A stretch of DNA of 64,000 bases from Dicyema japonicum (taxonomy: Eukaryota; Dicyemida; Rhombozoa; Dicyemidae). This document shows positions 33,949 to 45,449 of the stretch, one piece after another. Made by a program: the position numbers and the translations under genes. The stretch spans positions 11,546 to 75,545 of the forward strand of contig RDEW01000016.1 of the NCBI GenBank assembly GCA_011109175.1, in the 5' to 3' direction. Within the stretch, counting starts at the first letter, position 1. Every line of letters starts with the position of its first letter. The notes beneath the pieces are model-generated. The model was not told the origin of the DNA. It made no database searches and saw only the letters and a list, made by a program, of their open reading frames with translations.

Positions 33949-34109
33949 TATTCTATGATATTGTCTTAAGATTAGTAGTTTGTCTTGTAAGCAAGCTGTC
34001 TATGTATTCATTGGACGTATTTACTGTATTTACCGTACCCCCTTTAAACGAAGACTGGTCTAATCTGTATATTGGTAATTATTGGATAGTTGGACCATCG
34101 AGATAGTCC

Positions 34110-35580
34110 TTGGTGCTCCGTGTATATTGTGGCAATTTTCTGGAAAGGGATGATTTTTGTAATTAAAGTCAGAAATTGGAGTTAGAGAGCCGAGGCCCTG
34201 ACTGCTTAGGACTGCGATAGAAACCGGCTTGGATACTCAACAGAGTTTATTAAGTTTCCCTGAACGGGCCAAGATAGGATTTATAAAACATGGGACGAAT
34301 GTCAAAGGGTTTTACATGTTTCCATGGCGGAGGAGAACGTCATTATACATGCATCTTTGGGAGGTCATTATACACGTCAATGTCTCGGCTTGTTCAGTGG
34401 ATAACAAGCAACACTCTGAAATTGCTCGAAAGGAAGCTGATCGTACACGTGACATCCCACATTAGGTAATTTCATCCGGACGTTTTTATATTTGTAGCGG
34501 GAGATTCAGTTCGGCTGCTCCTTCTGAAATATTTCCCTGCTGCTCCAGTTGTACTTGCAGGTTTAATATTTTACTCCCTGAATGCTCTAATGATATGTTT
34601 GATATTGAAAGTTATTCCATAATAAGCTCACAGTTACATAAAATTACTATAAATCATCGAGACCGGAAGTCGAATCGTAGCTGAATCTTCTCAAGATTTG
34701 AAAAGAAACCCTCGCTTTTTGAAGATTATTTCGGGATTCCACTACAATCATAGAAGGAAAAGAGGCATGGGCACATGGATTGTTTAATAGGACAAAAACT
34801 CTCAGCTTCATGTTTACCAAGCTATTTTGAACCGTTACTCACAAAATCGATATTCCAGCACACAATTTAGATGAGAGTCTTTATATTAAACACAAGGAAA
34901 TCACATTAATAGGTTTAAATATAAAATTGAATTGTGGATTTTTACTAAATATTCTGTTATTAATGAACTTTGTGTTCCAGTTCGAAAACTTGAAATTTTA
35001 TCTCAAAATATAGTAATTTCTTTCGAATCCGCCATTCAATGCTCCAAAATACATTTCTCTCTACAAAATTTCAAAATTACAAATTCTCTTAAAAATCAAT
35101 TTATGAATGTCTATTAAACGTGTTTGAGTTATTTTTAAGTGAGTGTGACGAAACGCACGATTAAAAATAAAAATTCAAATTATTAAATTTATTCACCAGA
35201 CTGACAAAATGAGTCATGATAAGTGATATATTATTTTAGCAAACTTGGGAAGATAAGAAATTGACTGAATATAAAGCAATCAGAAGATGGGGATTTTTTG
35301 CAAGCAAATGACAGCGATATTGCGGCCTACGGATGAGAACAAATTTATCTAGATAAAAAATTTTTTAATATGAAAAAAGTTAATTAAAAACTTTATTAAA
35401 ATATAGAATAATGTAATTCAAAAAGTTATCAGTTTAAAAATTTCGGTCTTTAGATAATAATTTTAGCATAAAAATCTTTTCTGGATAGATAATGTGAAAG
35501 GAGATTTTTTCAAATAACCGTATATGCATAGAGAAATATGTTGTTTTTCTATTTTTTATTAGAAAATAACTTTTAACTAA
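34110..35580. other. Unclassified AT-rich DNA
   Basis: TTCGAATCCGCCATTCAATG near 35,020 resembles Tigger-end sequence (GAATCCGCCA), so an eroded DNA-transposon scrap is possible. No gene was recognised. Confidence 0.35.
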
Positions 35581-35589
35581 TTAAAAAAA

Positions 35590-35812
35590 TATAATTGAAA
35601 CGAAAAAACTAACCGTTAGCATCTGCTGGCTGCTCTCCTAATTGAAAACGCATTTCCCCTTACGATTTGTAAGGAAATGCGCTCAATGAGCCATCTCCTT
35701 TCTCTCCTATCGTTTTTCTTCTTCGCGATGATCGAGCCGATCTTGTTTAGCAGGGTTAGTGACTGCTTCCAATTATTTTGTCGTTTCGACTGCCACTGAT
35801 TCAAAGAACAAA
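35590..35812 (-). mobile_element. PHD-RT retroelement, copy 3 (3' end only)
   Basis: The minus strand encodes SLTLLNKIGSIIAKKKND, RRERRWLIERISLQIVRGNA, ending RRAASRC. This is clearly the C-terminal tail of copy 2 (ALLNKIGSLVAKRRRD...WLIERISLQIVGGN). It starts abruptly at about 35,805, the 5' truncation expected for target-primed retrotransposition. Confidence 0.8.
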
Positions 35813-35953
35813 TTATTTAAAAATTTATTAATCAAAAATCTACACTTCAGATACTTCTTAATTCCAGCATAAATTGTTATTAAAAACAATTTTGAATTTG
35901 TTAGCTGCGTCTTCTACTGTGAAAAAAGTCTTCCGCAATCCTTATTAATTTAC

Positions 35954-36182
35954 AAAGTAAAGTCTCTCAAATCCGCCAATTTTAACTAATAAATTATCTA
36001 ATCCGCCATTTTTTCTACAAAATTTCTCGAATCCGCCAGATTTTTTAAATAATCGGCCATGTCTCTTAATTTTAAATAATTATTAACACGTTGTCATTGT
36101 TTATTATTGTTTTAATGAAACGTAACTGTACACGATTAAAAACAAACAAAAAATTGTTATTTTAAAGTTTATTGGCAATCCC
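35954..36182 (+). mobile_element. Tigger/pogo-type DNA transposon fragment
   Basis: Opens with AAGTAAAGTCTCTCAAATCC (terminal repeat) and GCCAA, repeats AATCCGCCA three more times, and contains the beginning of a transposase frame (ATGAAACGTAACTGTACACG) close to that of the element at 37,646. It is cut off at about 36,180. Confidence 0.65.
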
Positions 36183-36230
36183 ATGAGCTTTTCACAGAGT
36201 TGAATTTTTCTTTTAATTTTTTTATTAACC

Positions 36231-36300
36231 GCAGACTTTTCGTGTTGCACATGCTTTGTCATGATCTTGGCATCGAGTACGTGCCTATAATAATAATAAC
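36231..36300 (+). mobile_element. LINE 3' end with (TAA)n tail and target duplication
   Basis: CTTTTCGTGTTGCACATGCT...GTACGTGCC plus a TAA run is flanked by AACCGCAGA on the left (about 36,227-36,236) and AACCGCAGA on the right (about 36,299-36,307). The same element end is at 4,505-4,590. It is a roughly 60-bp severely 5'-truncated insertion lying next to repeat D. Confidence 0.65.
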
Positions 36301-36545
36301 CGCAGATACACCGAGAAAGAAGTTAACAGTAAACTACAGTTAAGTGTATCCAGTTTTCACTGTTACAGAAACAGAGTACTTCAGCGTCACACAAGGCCAT
36401 CCAGAACCAGCATAAAAAGTAAAAGACGTCCATTCCTTTAAGTTGTGGAAACCCCTCCAATGGATTGGAAGACAGAAAATGATCCTTTTCCTTGCCAGCC
36501 TGGCACTAGGGGCCACATGAGAGGTGGATCAAATGAAGCCAAAAT
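36300..36545 (+). repeat. Interspersed repeat D, copy 2
   Basis: ACACCGAGAAAGAAGTTAAC, TGTATCCAGTTTTCACT, AAAAGACGTCCATT, GGAAACCCCTCCAATGGA and AAAATGATCCTTTTCC match the reverse complement of 23,700-23,900. Confidence 0.65.
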
Positions 36546-37329
36546 TAATGACATCATTACAGGGTTTCCACTTGATATTAGTCATTTTCCACATCAATTA
36601 ACTTGTTGTCCATTCAAACGAGTCAACCTTTGCTTTCAAATAAGTCACCTTATGATTGTTAATGAAATATTTAAAAACAAATTTATTTGTTAAATAATAA
36701 TACATAATTTAAAATATAAAATACGCTTTGTCATGGTGTATAATTTTTACTCACACAAACTTTTACTAAAAATCTTGGTTAACAAATATGTATGGTTTGT
36801 TATTATTTCGATAAATCTGTAGTACAACGAGGATGATATAATGGACTTGGTGATGCAATATAATATTTATTAAGTAACAGTGTTTCCATAATCCCCATCG
36901 GAATAACTAACAATTCTGCAATTAAGCATTAATGGGATCTTTCGAAAAAGAGACGAGTTTATGGAATTTTTATCTTCGCACGACGTGGACATTGAATTAA
37001 TGCAGGAAAACAAACGCTCCACATTTCTACTTAATACCTATTGGAGATCATCTCATTGCAGATAACACTCAACAACATGACGTGCATCAACCTATATATT
37101 CCCCCACCTTCAAGTTGCTCAAAAGGATAAATGACCCCTCATGGATCTCTTCCTTTAAGAACATAATCTTGTGCTGGTCTTTAATTCCAGTAATACTCTG
37201 TGGTCTGTCGACCGGAAACTGGATCAATGAGAAGAGTATATCTCGTCTCTGATTGAAATCCTCATTGTTCGTCACACACGTACAGCTATACGACCAGACG
37301 AATCCATCACATGTTCTTCTACAATGCAA

Positions 37330-37450
37330 GATTGTGCGATCTATGGGAGCGACCGGCATTTACTGCGTACTACTTAACAGTCGCTGGTCTTTTACAAGTT
37401 AGTAAGGCTTGGGATACGTAACTAACTAAGGATTGCCACATAATAGGCAA
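37330..37450 (-). repeat. Interspersed repeat E, copy 3 (inverted)
   Basis: The reverse complement contains TTAGTTAGTTACGTATCCCA, ACTAACTTGTAAAAGACCAG, AGTAAATGCCGGTCGCTCCC and ATAGATCG, collinear with 25,745-25,845. Confidence 0.55.
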
Positions 37451-37645
37451 TAAATATCCACAATTCCTTCATTAATTTGGTTATAACGTTTTACAAAGAT
37501 ATTTATCTCCGATTATGACATGAAGTCTTAAAAATATTGTTCCTTCATGTTCCAACATGAGAGAATTTAGAATGATACCTCACAACATGGGTTTGATCAT
37601 TGTCATTTTAGATGGACAACTGTCAACACTGAATTATTAGAAATA

Positions 37646-38497
37646 CAGTAAAATCTCTAGAATCCGCCAATTATAACTAATAGATTCTCTAATCCGCCAT
37701 TTTTTCTAACAAAATTTCTCGAATCCACTTGTTTCTCAATTATAAAAAATTTTATAGATAAATAATTAACTTATTAACACTTTGTCATTATTTATTGTTT
37801 TTTTCATGAAACGTAACTTTACACGATTAAAAAATAAACAAAAAATTGCTATTTTAAAGTTTATTGAATCGAATACAGATCCTTGATAAAAACTTCAAAA
37901 ATAAAATCAATCTCTACTGAGCTCAAAATGTATATAATGCCGACGAAACTAATTTTTTTACGAAAAGATACCGTCCATAGCCGAATTTTTAATCAATTTC
38001 TTTTGAAATGGGAAATTGAATTGGGGGAGCATAACAGAAATTTTTGCTTGTTGTAGATAAATGTCCTGCACATAAGGTGAATCTTATTAGGTTTTGGTTG
38101 AATTAAATAAAATCGAAATAATATTTCTACCAGCGAATACAACGTCGTTTTTGCAACCACTGGATCAGGGTATAATCAAATCGTACAAGTGCAATTTCAT
38201 AACAAAATTTCATCTGATCCCAGCTTTCCTCAACAGTCTCCGCATAATTTCTCGGTGTTCCGATTGCGTTCCTGCGCATTCTCTGACTATAATCAAGAAA
38301 AATTCTTTGATGCCGAAATCTTGAGTCTATTGAAAAACTTGGATCCTCAATGATCCTAACTCTAAAAAGAAACAAATCAAAACTTACTTATTTTTTGCTT
38401 ATAAATATTTTTTTATTTACATTTTTGTTGGATGAAAAAATCGAATCCGCCAGATTTTGTCGATCCCCGAAATTGGCGGATTCGAGAGACTTTACTG
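37646..38497 (+). mobile_element. Tigger/pogo element, internally deleted, with TA duplication
   Basis: Terminal inverted repeats CAGTAAAATCTCTAGAATCC and (inverted right end) CAGTAAAGTCTCTCGAATCC are flanked by TA on both sides (37,644-37,645 and 38,498-38,499). Inside lie the start of a CENP-B-type transposase (MKRNFTRLKNKQKIAILKFI at about 37,808), VYNADETNFF (first catalytic Asp), LLVVDKCPAHK (second), and LPANTTSFLQPLDQGIIKSY downstream. At 852 bp the element has lost much of the transposase and contains stops, so it is non-autonomous. Confidence 0.85.
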
Positions 38498-38519
38498 TAT
38501 TAATATAAGATTCCAATAA

Positions 38520-39155
38520 ATTGCTTTGTAGTTCATTGGATAGGTTGCTTCCAAGCATCTTTCAATTAATATTATATTTCTATCAAACTTTTAGTTATTT
38601 TTACTTCATTAAAATTTTTACGACAACTTCCCCTTCTGAAAAAATTCTGGTAATATTTTACTAAGCATTAGTGACTTTATTGATCTTAAAGCAGTTGGAA
38701 TGAGAAAATCAGATTTTTTGACTTTCGCACTAGCTTTTATAGAAAAATATTTTTAATTGGTTGTTTCGAATTGCATAGTTGATTTAATTCCCCGTCGACA
38801 TAATTAATGCAGCTTCTCGCGATATCAGAGATCAATTGGAAGTACTCATTTGATGACAGATCTCTACCATTAAAACCTTAAGGATCATTTAGCCCATTTT
38901 GGTGTTACATTTAGAGAATGCACAAAAACAATACTGTTTTACGGACAAGTGGAGACCAATTTTCTATTTCCACTAAATAGATTTATCAATGGTTTCTATT
39001 CCGCTAAATAGATTTTTTCACAATCTAAAGTCAAGTCATTTCCAAAATAGATGGGCAAGCCTAGGTAGTCATATATACGGATCTATCCTCTAATCTAATA
39101 TCAGTTGCGATTTCCTATTTGTCAGTCAATTGGTTAATTGCGGTGGTATCGTACC
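38520..39155. other. No recognised feature
   Basis: AT-rich DNA with no open frame or known repeat. Confidence 0.4.
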
Positions 39156-39159
39156 TCTA

Positions 39160-39310
39160 TTGCACAGAATGTCCACCTGGTCTAATGGTAGATGAAAGTC
39201 TTCGTATTCATTCATCCTGTGAGCATGGACTAGGTGACAGACTCGGAGACATCAGAACTCTAAGTTCCGAACAAAGGAAGAGTATGATACTCCAACATCA
39301 GGATTCGGAT
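39160..39310 (-). repeat. Interspersed repeat C, copy 3 (inverted)
   Basis: GGTAGATGAAAGTCTTCGTA, TGAGCATGGACTAGGTGACA, GACTCGGAGACATCAGAA and CCGAACAAAGGAAGAGT mirror the modules of the copy at 63,260. Confidence 0.6.
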
Positions 39311-39439
39311 GCCCCTGGAAGATCATCTGTCAGAAGCTGCATACATCGAAGATCGTTAATGACTCCAATAATAGTATCTCCCACCCTAGCAGACTGAAAC
39401 CGAGTACAAAAATTAAAACATTTAAGAAATCAAGAATAA

Positions 39440-40542
39440 TCAAGAATAGTACCAAATATGATCCTCAAGTATTCTCCGCGCATGCTTAATTTCCGAATCA
39501 GAGCCGCTAATCGTGGCAATGACCTCATCTCTAATGGTGGAATCCGTGACAATCACATCAGCTCCTGATTCTTTCCTCATCCTTGCCAGTCTTTTCCCAT
39601 CATTTCCAAACGCAGCGTTCGACAAATCAAAGGGAATAGCAATCTTCATTATCGTATACGAATATTCATCCTCATGTCGCCTCTTTTTGGGTTTCCTCAT
39701 TTCTACATCCTCCTTGTGAATCTTGGGGACTCTACATAACTCGATAAAATACCTATTATGACCGAATCCTTCTTTGTAGTCCCAGCCGAGGTACTCCTCG
39801 GCATCCACGGTTTGGTGGACTTCGGGGGAATAAGTCCTTTCGGGTCCCTTAATAGGATTCTGTACAATATCAATCGAAAAAGACATTGATTAAATGAGAA
39901 TGAATGATCGGGATGGCCATCGAGATCTGATCCACGGTACCCTTAAGGCTGATCACACGCTCAGTCGAATTTGGGCAGTTTATCTTGGCGATCTTGACCT
40001 CACAATTAGAATTCTGTTATATTTATATTTTGAAACCAAGTTCACTTTCCCCAAAAACTCCGAAGTGAAGGACTCCACCTGGCTTTCGTGAATAAGAGGT
40101 TTTATTTCAACGAGAGAGTTGTGGCCTCTGTACTAATGATAACCTTAATGGAATACGTCCTTGAGCCATTCGATTATTTTAGACATACAGCTGCCAAGAG
40201 ACTGGTTCTTTGAGGAGATGACAAGGATTCTGTAATAAGAAATCCAATAACCGCTCAGGAGACTTGCCTTCAGGAATAGTGATTTGGGCGTCACACTGGG
40301 AAATAGCAAATAAATCTGACCTCCTTTTCTAAGCGGTGGATATTTTCCCCCCGAACGCCAATGACTGCCCCTGCGTTCTAAGAAAAATAAAAGCCCAGTA
40401 ATACTCTAGATTGTATGAGGAAACGCATTGAGAACTTTTCAGAACGATTCTTACCTCTGTTAGATGACTTGGATGAATTGGATGCTTTGCTTTCATTACA
40501 TTTTTGTGAGGGAACATTCTCCTGATTTTCAGTATCTAACAT
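39440..40542 (-). CDS. HNRNPK: hnRNP K homologue (three KH domains)
   Basis: Poly(C)-binding nuclear RNA/DNA protein acting in transcription, splicing and translation. Seven introns (31, 47, 25, 22, 24, 23 and 25 nt from the 5' end) give 301 residues; the frame closes. KH1: VRIVLKSSQ...NAGAVIGVRGENIHRLEKE, IPEGKSPERILVI. KH2: VEIKPLIHES, then CPNSTERVISLKGTVDQISM; its GxxG loop is not recognisable. NPIKGPERTYSP matches the conserved SPIKGRAQPYDP after KH2. KH3 at the C-terminus: IAIPFDLSNAAFGNDGKRLA, ESGADVIV, ARRILEDHI, with GxxG = GNDG. The central RGG/proline-rich K-interactive region of vertebrates is replaced by a short linker with KPKKRRHEDE. The N-terminus (MLDTENQEN) echoes METEQPEE. 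Confidence 0.9.
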
Positions 40543-40544
40543 AA

Positions 40545-42070
40545 TTAAGAAAATGGCACACCAGACATGACTAAAGCAATTTTTTATTTTAAATTAATTA
40601 TAAATATTCTATAATATAAAATAAATTAATTTATTAATTCCAGAGTTTAAAAGTGAATGAAGATATTCAATAATGCGAATTTTCAACGCCAAATATGTCG
40701 TTGTATATTGTTGCTGTGGTGATGTCGACCAAATAAACACTAGATGACTTATATGGCTAACATTTTCCAGTAATCAAACTGCCATTGGACCACTGTGCCT
40801 ACGTTATCATTGCTTTCTATAATTTTTAAGTTTAATCTCATAATTCAGGAAGATTATTTTGATTACTCTGACGGATCGGGAATAAGCAATAAATCGGCTT
40901 ACCTAGAACTTTTGAATTTTATTTATCCGATAAACCCAGATGGTGCAGTTTTATAAGTCTCGGGCAAAGTCCTGATGACCTCTGGTTTTCTGTACATTCT
41001 GGGTAAGGATTCTATTGGCATGACGAGTGGCGCCGTAATCAGTGGATGTTTTACTGCGAAACCGGATTAATAGGACTCCCATCCAACAAAAAGAAATTTG
41101 ACAAATTTTTCATAACTTCAATTGGGATGAAACCCTTCGTCATCCTCCGATTTGATTTGACCAAATGGTATACTCTGGGGACATATGAAACTAGAAGATA
41201 TATAAGAAAGCGTCAGGTGCTTAAATTTTCTATCTGATCATTTCCAGCCAAAATTTGAAGAGATTTAAATGATCCGTTTCATTTAGTAACCCTCGATTCT
41301 TTAAGTGAAAGTTTAGAAATGAACTTGTACTTGACAATTACCAGTCGAAGATTTTTTTAATTCCACATGTCGGTAATAATAATTCCCATATCTTATAGTC
41401 AATAGAAATATTCAATGGGGGAGACTGACGTTTAATGTGGCTATTAGTGATTCACGTTAAAGTTTTTAAGAGCGAGAAATCACCATTAAATTAAGAAGGA
41501 ATGCGGCCATTAGGTGATCATGGCCTCTTTATATGTTCTCTAGATTCCATGCAGTCTTTGTATTCTCCTTGAATAGGAAGGGGCTCGCGTGAGATGGACT
41601 GATCTCCAGTTTTCCTTACTAGGGTCTAAAGGGGGTGGAGTATTAGAGTTCGGATCTCATTAAAATTTATTTAGAGTTCCAGTAACTAAAGACTGAAGTC
41701 CTTGATCTATTTGGATGTTCTTTGTGGGTTCGCTCTCCACAAAAGGCATGCGTAACCGATGCTCGACTAATCCAAAGACCAAGGGTAAAATCAAACTAAC
41801 TAATACCACGAGCCGTCATCCAAGCATAGTAATGCAAAGGAAATTGTCAGGAAGATTACGTCGTTGCCAGAACTCGTCGCCAGGGAGAGAAATAGTCACC
41901 CGGTGGAATAAAAAGATTGATCCTTCTTGAATTCCGGCCAGTCATTGGACGTCTAATGAGTAAGGCGGATCCGATGATGTCACCAGAATGAAGAAAAAAA
42001 ATCTTTGATCAAATATCCACATGGCACCACATGAATCTTTTTTATACTATCTATTTTTTATTATAAAAGA
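40545..42070. other. Repeat-rich spacer
   Basis: Contains repeat F near 41,025-41,075 (GGCGCCGTAATCAGTGGATG) and a GGCCATTAGGTGATCATGGC string at about 41,502 related to 58,975. An open frame at 41,715-41,930 has no motif. No gene recognised. Confidence 0.35.
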
Positions 42071-42074
42071 CAAT

Positions 42075-42455
42075 TATTCAACAAAGAAACAAATGTTAGT
42101 TGAGGAAGCCGGCTGCGTTGATCGCAAACGAGTTCCCTCGGAGTATGGCCATTCCAATCTTTCTTAGCCAGAACCCTTCTCGTTTATCCCTTTTCTTTCT
42201 GGCAACTATTCTTTCAAGTTTGGGCAAGAACTCAGCCGTCATTGTACCAACGGCTCATGATGACTTGACCGCAACAGGAGTAAATCGGTACCGGTCCCCG
42301 AGGCAAGAATATTTCTTGATTTTTAGGTTTTCCGAGGTTAAAGCAGCTGCTCCAGGTGTCTGAAGCCGATTTGAAAAGGTTCGTTCTTGAATATGTGTCA
42401 ACACAAGTTGCGTACCGGTCCAACTGTCTATTTATTATTATTAGCACTTTCACGA
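42075..42455 (-). mobile_element. PHD-RT retroelement, copy 4 (3' end only)
   Basis: On the minus strand ATCVDTYSRTNLFKSASDTW continues the nuclease region seen in copy 2 (ATCVDSFSPSN). After a frame change KYSCLGDRYRFTPVAVKSS matches KKYTCLGKQYTFEPVAVETS, and FLPKLERIVARKKRDKREGF, WLRKIGMAILRGNSF end the protein. It is 5'-truncated at about 42,455, directly next to the end of the LINE at 42,470. Confidence 0.75.
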
Positions 42456-42469
42456 GAACCATAATATTT

Positions 42470-45445
42470 ATAGCCCCACATGTGCAGCAAAAAATATAAG
42501 AGAATTAGTTAGGTTGCTCCAAGCTCTTCTGTTTTTTGCTAAGTCCCTCAGTGAGTCCAGATCGTCACCAGATGCCAATGTTTTCTTCACGGCTTACAGA
42601 TCGTTTTGTAGAACGACCGTGAGGGTAGTTCTCGGTCTTCCGAGAGCGTTTTACATTGGAGGAGTAGTAATCTTCCATTGCGATATTCGGAGGGGATATC
42701 GGGTCCAACCTCAGGACGTGTCCAAAAAGTCTCCAACGAGAGCTAATGATCTCGTGGCTTAATGGTGTAAAGTCACACTTATTGTACACTCCATTCCGCG
42801 AGATCTTGGATGGCTAGGACATTCCAGTTATGTTTCTTAGATGATTCCTGTGAAATGGGTCTAGCCTCTCCAATTTTTCTTTAGAGGTGGCCCGGGTCCC
42901 AGAGTTGTATTGTAGGATTGGTTCGATAAAGGTGTCGATAAAATAATCCTTTGTTTTATGTTATACCCTTTCCGTTTTAGCCTATGATTTTTTAGCCTAT
43001 GTAATGCCGCATTTGCCAATGTTTTTCTCCGTATGATGTCTTCGCTATCTCCTAGTAGAGAGTTAAGTTTCTTTATGTGTCTCCATTTTTCTTCGGTGAT
43101 TGTTCATTCGTCTTATCTCTGTCCGTTATGTTTTTTCCCTGTTCACGGTGAAAACCATTTCACAAGTATATCTGGTGCTTTTTCTAGTACATGCTCCAGG
43201 AGTTCTTTGTCTTAGAAATTAGGTCGACATCATCTGCATAAATCACTTCTTCTATTTTTCCTTGGTATAATGGTCTCAGTTCCCTCATAGCGGCCTCCAA
43301 GTATATTGTGAATAGTAGGGGAGAAAGGGAGTCTCCTTGAGGAGTGCCTGTGTTTGTTTCAAATTTTCTTGAGTAGGTTTTTCCAACTCTCACAAGGAAC
43401 TCTGTGTTAGATAGACAGATTTGAATCACTCTTAGACTCGATTCGGCAATAAACCCTTCCAGCACTGTCATCAATTTGTTACTGTTAACCGAGTCAAAGG
43501 CTTTTGATAGATCTATTCCCAGAATGTGGGTAGCATTGCAATATCTTTGATGTTTTGCACATCTCCATATGACTCCAGACTGCATCAGCTGCTTATCTTC
43601 CTTCTCTGAATCCACTTTGACTTTCGGGTAGGTATTCATAAACGGGTCCTTTTATTCGTTACAATACAATGTTAGCTAAGACATTCCGTAAAGAATTTGA
43701 TAATATAATAGGTCGTAAGTTTTCAGCCGGTCCTTTGGGTTTATTGGATTTTTGTATAGGTATTAGTAATCCCGTTCCCAGGGGCAAAGTTGAGTTAGTT
43801 GAAAACATTTCATTCAGTAGTGTAGCGATTTTTTCAAAAAGGGGGTCAGGGCCGTATTTCAGTCATTCTGGGTTTATCGTATCTGGTCCAGGGTTTCTGT
43901 TATTTTTTAGTTTTTGACATGCTGTTTTTACTTCCAATATTGAAATTGGTTCTTTTAACGGTCTAAGCTTTCCTTTGAATAGGGGGATTGCTGTAGTCAC
44001 ATTAAAAAGTTTCTCAAAATGTGTTGCAAACACCTCCGCTTGCTCTTCAGTATTCAGTAATGTCTTGTCATTTTTGTCTTTGATGATTATTCGTTTCTTC
44101 CGGTTTGTGTGGCGTAGTAAACAAGCGGCCATATACCTTTGTCAATTATCTTTTAGTTTGAATACCTCATTGATTTTGCGAAGTAGTTCTTCTTTGTGGA
44201 GTGTCTTGTTCAGTCTCCTGATTTTTCTACGGATTTGGTCTCTCTGTCCCTGAAGGACTTTTCTCTTGTTATAGTCTTTTTTGTATGTATTTCTTTTAAC
44301 TTTTTTGATAACTCATTTACTAGTTCTGTATCTATCGTCCGGCCCTACGGACCATCTCCCGCGTGCCGAGGTACTGGCTTGCTGCTTCGTTTATTATATA
44401 CTTTGTGTGATCCCACGAAATTCCTACTGTTTGGTTTTTCAGATTAGAGCAGATGTATTTTTGGTAATTTTTGACTGTGTTTGGATGAGAGATCAGTTTT
44501 CTCGTTGCGTATCCATTTCTTGTATTCTCATTATTATTGTTTGTAATGTTATTATGTTTTTTATGTTTGATACCATGTTTCGCCAGGCTGAATGTGACAA
44601 TAACCATTCTGTGATCGCTGACAGTTGTTGAACCTTCGTATGAGCGTGCGTTTGTCATTAATCCGGCATATAATGATCAATTTGGTTGTATATGGGACTA
44701 GTTTTCCATCTGGGTTTCTTCGTTCGCCATCCAGGTGGTTATGTGGCATGCACGATGAGAGAATGCGGTGTTGCACACAAACAGTTTGTTTGCCGTGCAG
44801 AAATAGCCAAGTATGGTCCCAGGCAAGTTTCTTTTCCCACGTCCGTGTCTTCCCATGAAGGTATCTTCTGAGTTCTTTTTTGTTCCGATTTTCGCATTCA
44901 GATTGCCAACAATGAATATAAGTGGGACGACTCATATTCATTAGACGTCTTTGATAATGCTGAGTAGAATTCATCCAATTCGGTCGGGTTTTTTGCCACT
45001 CTTCCACAGTGTGGTGCATATACATTTATAATTGTTAGTGTATTTTAGGGGAACATTAATTGTTCAAGTGGATCTGTATTACGCAGATCCTGTCATTCAC
45101 CCGCCAAATGCGACTGATGTCAGATGATAGTTTTCTGTGAATGGCGAATCCAAGACCATAGTGTTTTGAGCCACTGGTAGGCATATTAGTCGATATCTTC
45201 CGTGGTTTTCATCGAGATAGTACGTAATTTTCGTATCTTGTATACAGCCAATAGAAACGTTATATCTTTCTAGGTCATCACAGAGAGTATTTCTTGACTG
45301 AGGCTTAGATATTCCTCTAGCATTGAACGTAAGAAACTTTAGGGCAAGCATATTCTTTTGTATCTTCTGCTTTCTAGACATTTTTCTTAACCGTTGTACA
45401 TTAGAGAAACGAGGCACGTCACCACCCACCAAAAACTGTATATTT
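42470..45445 (-). mobile_element. APE-type LINE, nearly full length, decayed
   Basis: Minus strand, in order: endonuclease start (LKFLTFNARGISKPQSRNTL, SIGCIQDTKI, about 45,345-45,225); endonuclease core GRHGRGKRNLPG with NTAFSHRACHITTW (about 44,860-44,740) and SDHRMVI (about 44,615); RT entry LKNNRNPGPDTINPE (about 43,905-43,863); GIDLSKAFDSVNSNKL (about 43,520); GTPQGDSLSPLLFTIYLEAA (about 43,350-43,290); YADDVDLIS (about 43,235); and the C-terminal block SRWRLFGHVLRLDP (about 42,745) with DDLDSLRDLAKNRRAW near 42,545. Several frameshifts and stops interrupt it. A LINE with this domain order inserts by nicking DNA with the AP-type endonuclease and priming reverse transcription there. Confidence 0.85.
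43184..43639 (-). pseudogene. LINE reverse transcriptase core, longest intact segment
   Basis: This 151-codon segment holds the finger/palm with both catalytic regions: LGIDLSKAFDSVN (first Asp) and YADDVDLI (second and third Asp), joined by FETNTGTPQGDSLSPLLF. Catalytic residues are intact. Upstream and downstream frames are shifted, so no complete protein is made. Confidence 0.85.
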
Positions 45446-45449
45446 GAAA

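Noticed and set aside
33882-34106. Open frame overlapping the end of YIF1
   Set aside because: It is an out-of-frame shadow of the YIF1 last exon; the spliced YIF1 frame closes exactly with family sequence to 33,948.
43863-43905. NPGP string (RNPGPDTINPE) on the minus strand of the 42-45 kb LINE as a second 2A peptide
   Set aside because: It is the normal RT entry motif (KNxKxPGPDxIxxE) and lacks the upstream GD(V/I)xx sequence.
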